A stretch of DNA of 64,000 nucleotides, from positions 868,001 through 932,000 of the forward strand of contig JACPDN010000006.1 of assembly GCA_016183985.1 (NCBI GenBank), in the 5' to 3' direction. The notes beneath the pieces are model-generated. The model worked only from the letters and a program-made list of their open reading frames with translations, was not told the origin of the DNA and did not search any database. Numbering within the stretch: position 1 is the first letter of the stretch; each line of letters begins with the position of its first letter. Shown here one piece after another: positions 61,127-64,000 of the stretch. The position numbers and the translations under genes are program-made. Origin of the DNA: Pseudomonadota bacterium. Lineage in GTDB: Bacteria; Pseudomonadota; Alphaproteobacteria; Dongiales; Dongiaceae.

Positions 61127-62706
61127 ACAAAGTCACTCCTCTGGCGCCCAGCTTCGCCGCGGCATCCGTCATTGCCACACCGCCCAAAGCGGTGAGCCCC
61201 GCCAATGAAGCTGCCCCCTCGCCCACGCGCCTCACCGATCTTTTCCGCCAGGAATTGGTGGAGTTCGGCCCGGCCATGATGATGTGCGACCCCAAGGGCC
61301 AGATCACCTGGGCCAATCCTGCCTGCCGCCGTATCAATGAGACCCGTGTCGATGGCGGCCTCATCGGCGAAAGACTGCGCCTCTCCGAGATCGCGGAGGA
61401 GATCGATCTGCGCCGCGGCACCGTTTTCCGCGATTGGGATTTTGCGGCCGGCGGCAATATCCAGCGCCTGCGCGCGCGCTTCGAGCCGATCAACGAAGCC
61501 AACGGGCAGCTCGGCGGTTTTGCCGGCCTCTTCACGCTGCTGCAGGACGGCCGTGCAAACGCCGACGACAGCAGCCAGATGATAGATCGGCATATGGATT
61601 TCATCCGCCTTTCCGCCGATTGGATGTGGGAGACGGACGCCGCCCTCAATTTCAAGCTGGTGACGCAGCGCGTGGTCTCGGCCCTCGGCATGGTGCCGCA
61701 GCAATTGATTGGCCGGAACCTGCTGGACCTCATCGCTTCCGATGCGTTGCGCAATAATCTGCAGCGGCGCCTGGCCAAGCTGTCGCCCTTCCGCGACCTG
61801 CCCTTCGATGCCGAGGACGCGACCGGCAAGCGCAAGCTGTTCCTGATGAGCGCGCTGCCAGTCTTCGATCCCGCCAGCGGCGCCCTCACCGGCTATCGCG
61901 GCGCCGCGACCGATATCACCGAACTAACCCGCCGCGAGGAGAACCTTCGCTCCGCCAAGGAAGCGGCCGAGACGGCAAACCGGGCCAAGGGCCAGTTCCT
62001 GGCCAATATGAGCCACGAACTGATGACACCGCTCAACGCGATCATCGGTTTTGCCGATGTCATGCGCATGGGGCTGCTGGGTCCGGTCGAAAACCCCGAA
62101 TATCGTTCTTATGTGAAGGATATCCACGGCAGCGCCATCAATCTGATGGGCATCATCAACGACATCCTCGACGTTTCGCGCATCGAGAACGGCCAGGCCG
62201 AGATCAGTGAGAGCGCCTGCAATATCGAAGAGCTGTTCGATGCCGTCTCGCGCCTCATCCAGGACCGGCTGCAATCGCAGGGCCTCACGCTCAATGTCGA
62301 CCTGCCGATGCGCCTGCCACGCGTCCATGCCGATAAGCGCAAGCTGAAGCAGATCCTGGCCAATCTGCTTGCCAATGCCGTGAAGTTCACGCCCAAGGGC
62401 GGCCGTATCACACTTTCGGCCAGCATGGCGCGGAACGGGGATATGGTGCTGGTCGTCAACGACACCGGTATCGGCATCGCCACCGAAGACATCGACCGCG
62501 TGATGCATCCCTTTGCCCAGGCGGATGGCGGCCTGAACCGTAAATATGAAGGCACCGGGCTGGGACTTACCCTGTCGCTGGGCCTCGCGCGTCTCCATGG
62601 CGGCGATCTCCGTCTGGAAAGCACACTCGGCGAAGGCACCCGCGCCATCGTCACTCTACCCGGCACCCGCGTCATCGACGGCAATCACCTGACGCCGGTG
62701 AAGTAG
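61123..62706 (+). CDS. Cytoplasmic PAS-domain histidine kinase
   Basis: 527 residues with no membrane helix. Two PAS units lie before residue 270 (GPAMMMCDPKGQITWANPAC; WMWETDAALNFKLVTQRVVS). The HisKA box reads SHELMTPLNAIIGF, with methionine where arginine is usual, and the ATPase has LLANAVKFTPKGG, DTGIGIATED and YEGTGLGLTLSLG. It is translationally coupled to the DUF2336 gene before it and followed by a second DUF2336 gene. PleC/DivJ-like PAS kinases in this class have similar layout. Confidence 0.88.
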   Translation: MNKVTPLAPSFAAASVIATPPKAVSPANEAAPSPTRLTDLFRQELVEFGPAMMMCDPKGQITWANPACRRINETRVDGGLIGERLRLSEIAEEIDLRRGTVFRDWDFAAGGNIQRLRARFEPINEANGQLGGFAGLFTLLQDGRANADDSSQMIDRHMDFIRLSADWMWETDAALNFKLVTQRVVSALGMVPQQLIGRNLLDLIASDALRNNLQRRLAKLSPFRDLPFDAEDATGKRKLFLMSALPVFDPASGALTGYRGAATDITELTRREENLRSAKEAAETANRAKGQFLANMSHELMTPLNAIIGFADVMRMGLLGPVENPEYRSYVKDIHGSAINLMGIINDILDVSRIENGQAEISESACNIEELFDAVSRLIQDRLQSQGLTLNVDLPMRLPRVHADKRKLKQILANLLANAVKFTPKGGRITLSASMARNGDMVLVVNDTGIGIATEDIDRVMHPFAQADGGLNRKYEGTGLGLTLSLGLARLHGGDLRLESTLGEGTRAIVTLPGTRVIDGNHLTPVK

Positions 62707-62734
62707 GATCGTATCGGATAGCGAGCGCTGCAAC

Positions 62735-62844
62735 GCCCCCTCTCCCCGCCCCTCCCCCACGATGGGGGGAGGGAATCGTCAGCCATAACAACCTCACCCA
62801 AATTCCCTCTCCCCAACGTGGGAGAGGGTTAGGGAGAGGGGGGC
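62735..62844. repeat. Palindromic intergenic repeat (GCCCCCTCTCCCC ends)
   Basis: The left end GCCCCCTCTCCC and right end GGGAGAGGGGGGC pair with a one-base bulge, with inner CCCTCCCCCA and TGGGGGGAGGG arms. It is related in style to 52878-52983 and sits between the kinase and the second DUF2336 gene. Confidence 0.7.
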
Positions 62845-62937
62845 GCGAAGCGCTTATCACCCCGATCTCCTTTACCCATGCCCGTCCCGCGGGTTACCAA
62901 TGACGAGCATCCCCTGCTGAGTCGGGAGTGAAGAGGC

Positions 62938-64000
62938 GTGAGCGAGGGGTTCGACCTCAAGGAATTGGCGTTGGTGGCCCGCGACAAGTCGCCGGAGGGC
63001 CGCTCGAAGATGTTTGCGCTGCTGGCGCGCCTGTTCTGGCGCCGCGGTGCCATCATGAAGCCCAAGGAAAAGGTCATGCTGGCCGAGATCCTGCGGCTGC
63101 TGCGCCCCAAGACCCTGACGCAAGCCCGCATGGAGCTCGCTTATGAAATGGCGGGATCGACTCTGGCGGAGCCGGAGCTTCTCAAGGTCTTTGCCGAGGA
63201 CGAAATTGAAGTCGCCTCGCCGGTGCTATTTTCCACAAACCGGCTAGAGCCCAGCGATCTGGTCAGCGTGATCGAGGCTCATGGCATTTCCCATGGCAGC
63301 GTCATCGCCCGGCGCAAGGGATTGACCATCTCTGCCGTCGATGCACTGGCGCGGTTGGAAGACCCGGAGATTCTGCGACGATTGCTGGCCGATGCGGACG
63401 TCCCCTTCTCGATCCCCGCCCTCTCTTCAGCCGCGCTGGTCGCCATGACGGATGTCGACCTGCAGCGCCTGCTGTGCGAAAGGCGCGAACTACCGGAGAG
63501 CCTGGCCGAGGATATGGTGACCTGGGCCGATCCGGACGTGCAGGAGAGCCTCAACAACCGCTTCCTCTTCGATGCCATGGTGGCGTCCGCCCAACAGCCG
63601 GTTTACGGACAGCGCGCCGCGGCATTGCCCGAAACGCAGCCAGCGCCCATGACCGAGGAAGGCGGTGAGATCGAGCTGACGCCGGCTTCCATGATCAGCG
63701 CCTTGCGCGGCGGCAACCTCGCGCTCTTTCAAGCGCAGGTGGCGCATCTTGCCAATTTGCGCATGGGGCTCGTGCGCAAGCTGATGAACGAGAACGGCGG
63801 TGACAGCATCGCCTTCATTGCCCGTGCCATCGGCCTCCGGCGGGACGAGTTCGCACAGATCTATCTGCAGATACGCAAGCTCGGCACAAAGACTGGCGGA
63901 ATCGGTGCCGCGGATCTTGGCCAGGCGCTCGACTTCTTCGACCGAACCGAAGCCGCTCAGGCCAGTGCCATCATCGCCCGATGGCGGCGCGAATCAGCCC
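62938..64000 (+). CDS. DUF2336 protein, second copy (3' end outside window)
   Basis: The frame is open from GTG at 62938 to the window end, about 354 residues visible. It starts MSEGFDLKELALVARDKSPE. DUF2336 marks match the first copy: RSKMFALLARLFWRRGAIMK, FAEDEIEVASPVLFSTNRLE, then IGLRRDEFAQIYLQIRKLGT and LGQALDFFDRTEAAQASAII. GAGG precedes the GTG. It is a diverged paralogue of the gene at 59987, so the kinase lies between two DUF2336 genes. Confidence 0.8.
   Translation, partial: MSEGFDLKELALVARDKSPEGRSKMFALLARLFWRRGAIMKPKEKVMLAEILRLLRPKTLTQARMELAYEMAGSTLAEPELLKVFAEDEIEVASPVLFSTNRLEPSDLVSVIEAHGISHGSVIARRKGLTISAVDALARLEDPEILRRLLADADVPFSIPALSSAALVAMTDVDLQRLLCERRELPESLAEDMVTWADPDVQESLNNRFLFDAMVASAQQPVYGQRAAALPETQPAPMTEEGGEIELTPASMISALRGGNLALFQAQVAHLANLRMGLVRKLMNENGGDSIAFIARAIGLRRDEFAQIYLQIRKLGTKTGGIGAADLGQALDFFDRTEAAQASAIIARWRRESA

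Overview
The window comes from an alphaproteobacterium with a GC-rich core, most likely of Rhodospirillales type. The order is an inference from the gene mix: two DUF2336 proteins around a PAS histidine kinase, adjacent mlaA-mlaC, a leucine-degradation acyl-CoA carboxylase cluster, a five-gene dipeptide ABC importer, and GGGCGAA-type palindromic repeats. The class is fairly safe.

Layout. (1) About 1-31,057 is accessory DNA, a genomic island whose left end lies outside the window. It starts inside a large serine recombinase followed by two overlapping ParB/RepB-type genes. It ends with a DUF3489-DUF2924-large serine recombinase cassette about 300 bp from the 3' end of a tRNA-Gln(TTG) gene. Base composition is mixed, with small genes, frameshifts and many conflict-type domains. 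(2) 31.1-44.0 kb is core: peptidoglycan-binding protein, thioesterase, dppABCDF-type importer, mlaA-mlaC, an FAD oxidoreductase, and a divergent MarR/DUF899 pair. (3) 44.1-47.5 kb is a lower-GC insertion with a three-gene ABC-three-component (ABC-3C) conflict system. (4) 47.6-64.0 kb is core again: 4-aminobutyrate-type aminotransferase, leucine catabolism (methylcrotonyl-CoA carboxylase, methylglutaconyl-CoA hydratase, HMG-CoA lyase), a PAS histidine kinase, a secreted caspase-like protein, and a DUF2336/histidine-kinase/DUF2336 group that runs off the right edge.

Island cargo. A minus-strand run of six very small genes (4.2-5.7 kb) includes a Rap1a-like secreted protein and two zinc-ribbon proteins. 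A PUA/EVE-like plus HNH protein (7.5-8.5 kb) looks like a modification-dependent nuclease. A PIN-domain protein (8.8-10.4 kb) and an HNH protein with a zinc-ribbon membrane partner (10.9-12.0 kb) follow, around a perfect 22-bp inverted repeat. The most unusual block is a tightly overlapping plus-strand operon at 12.1-16.6 kb. It encodes two four-helix membrane proteins with long coiled coils, a membrane-anchored VWA-like protein, a single-helix MotB/ZorB-like protein and a 58-residue protein, with a secreted staphylococcal-type nuclease 30 bp downstream. I do not recognise the set as a described system; its architecture recalls ZorA/ZorB-type stators but lacks recognisable zorC/D/E genes.

From 26.6 to 19.9 kb on the minus strand, a SIR2-HerA pair (an established anti-phage combination) is followed by a VWA, PP2C and kinase-like triad (TerY-P type) and a small frameshifted gene. 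Two neighbouring genes at 18.9-20.2 kb are each broken at a homopolymer run (C9 and A8). This could be phase variation, decay or sequencing error.

All functional statements rest on motifs and layout read by eye; no database search was run.
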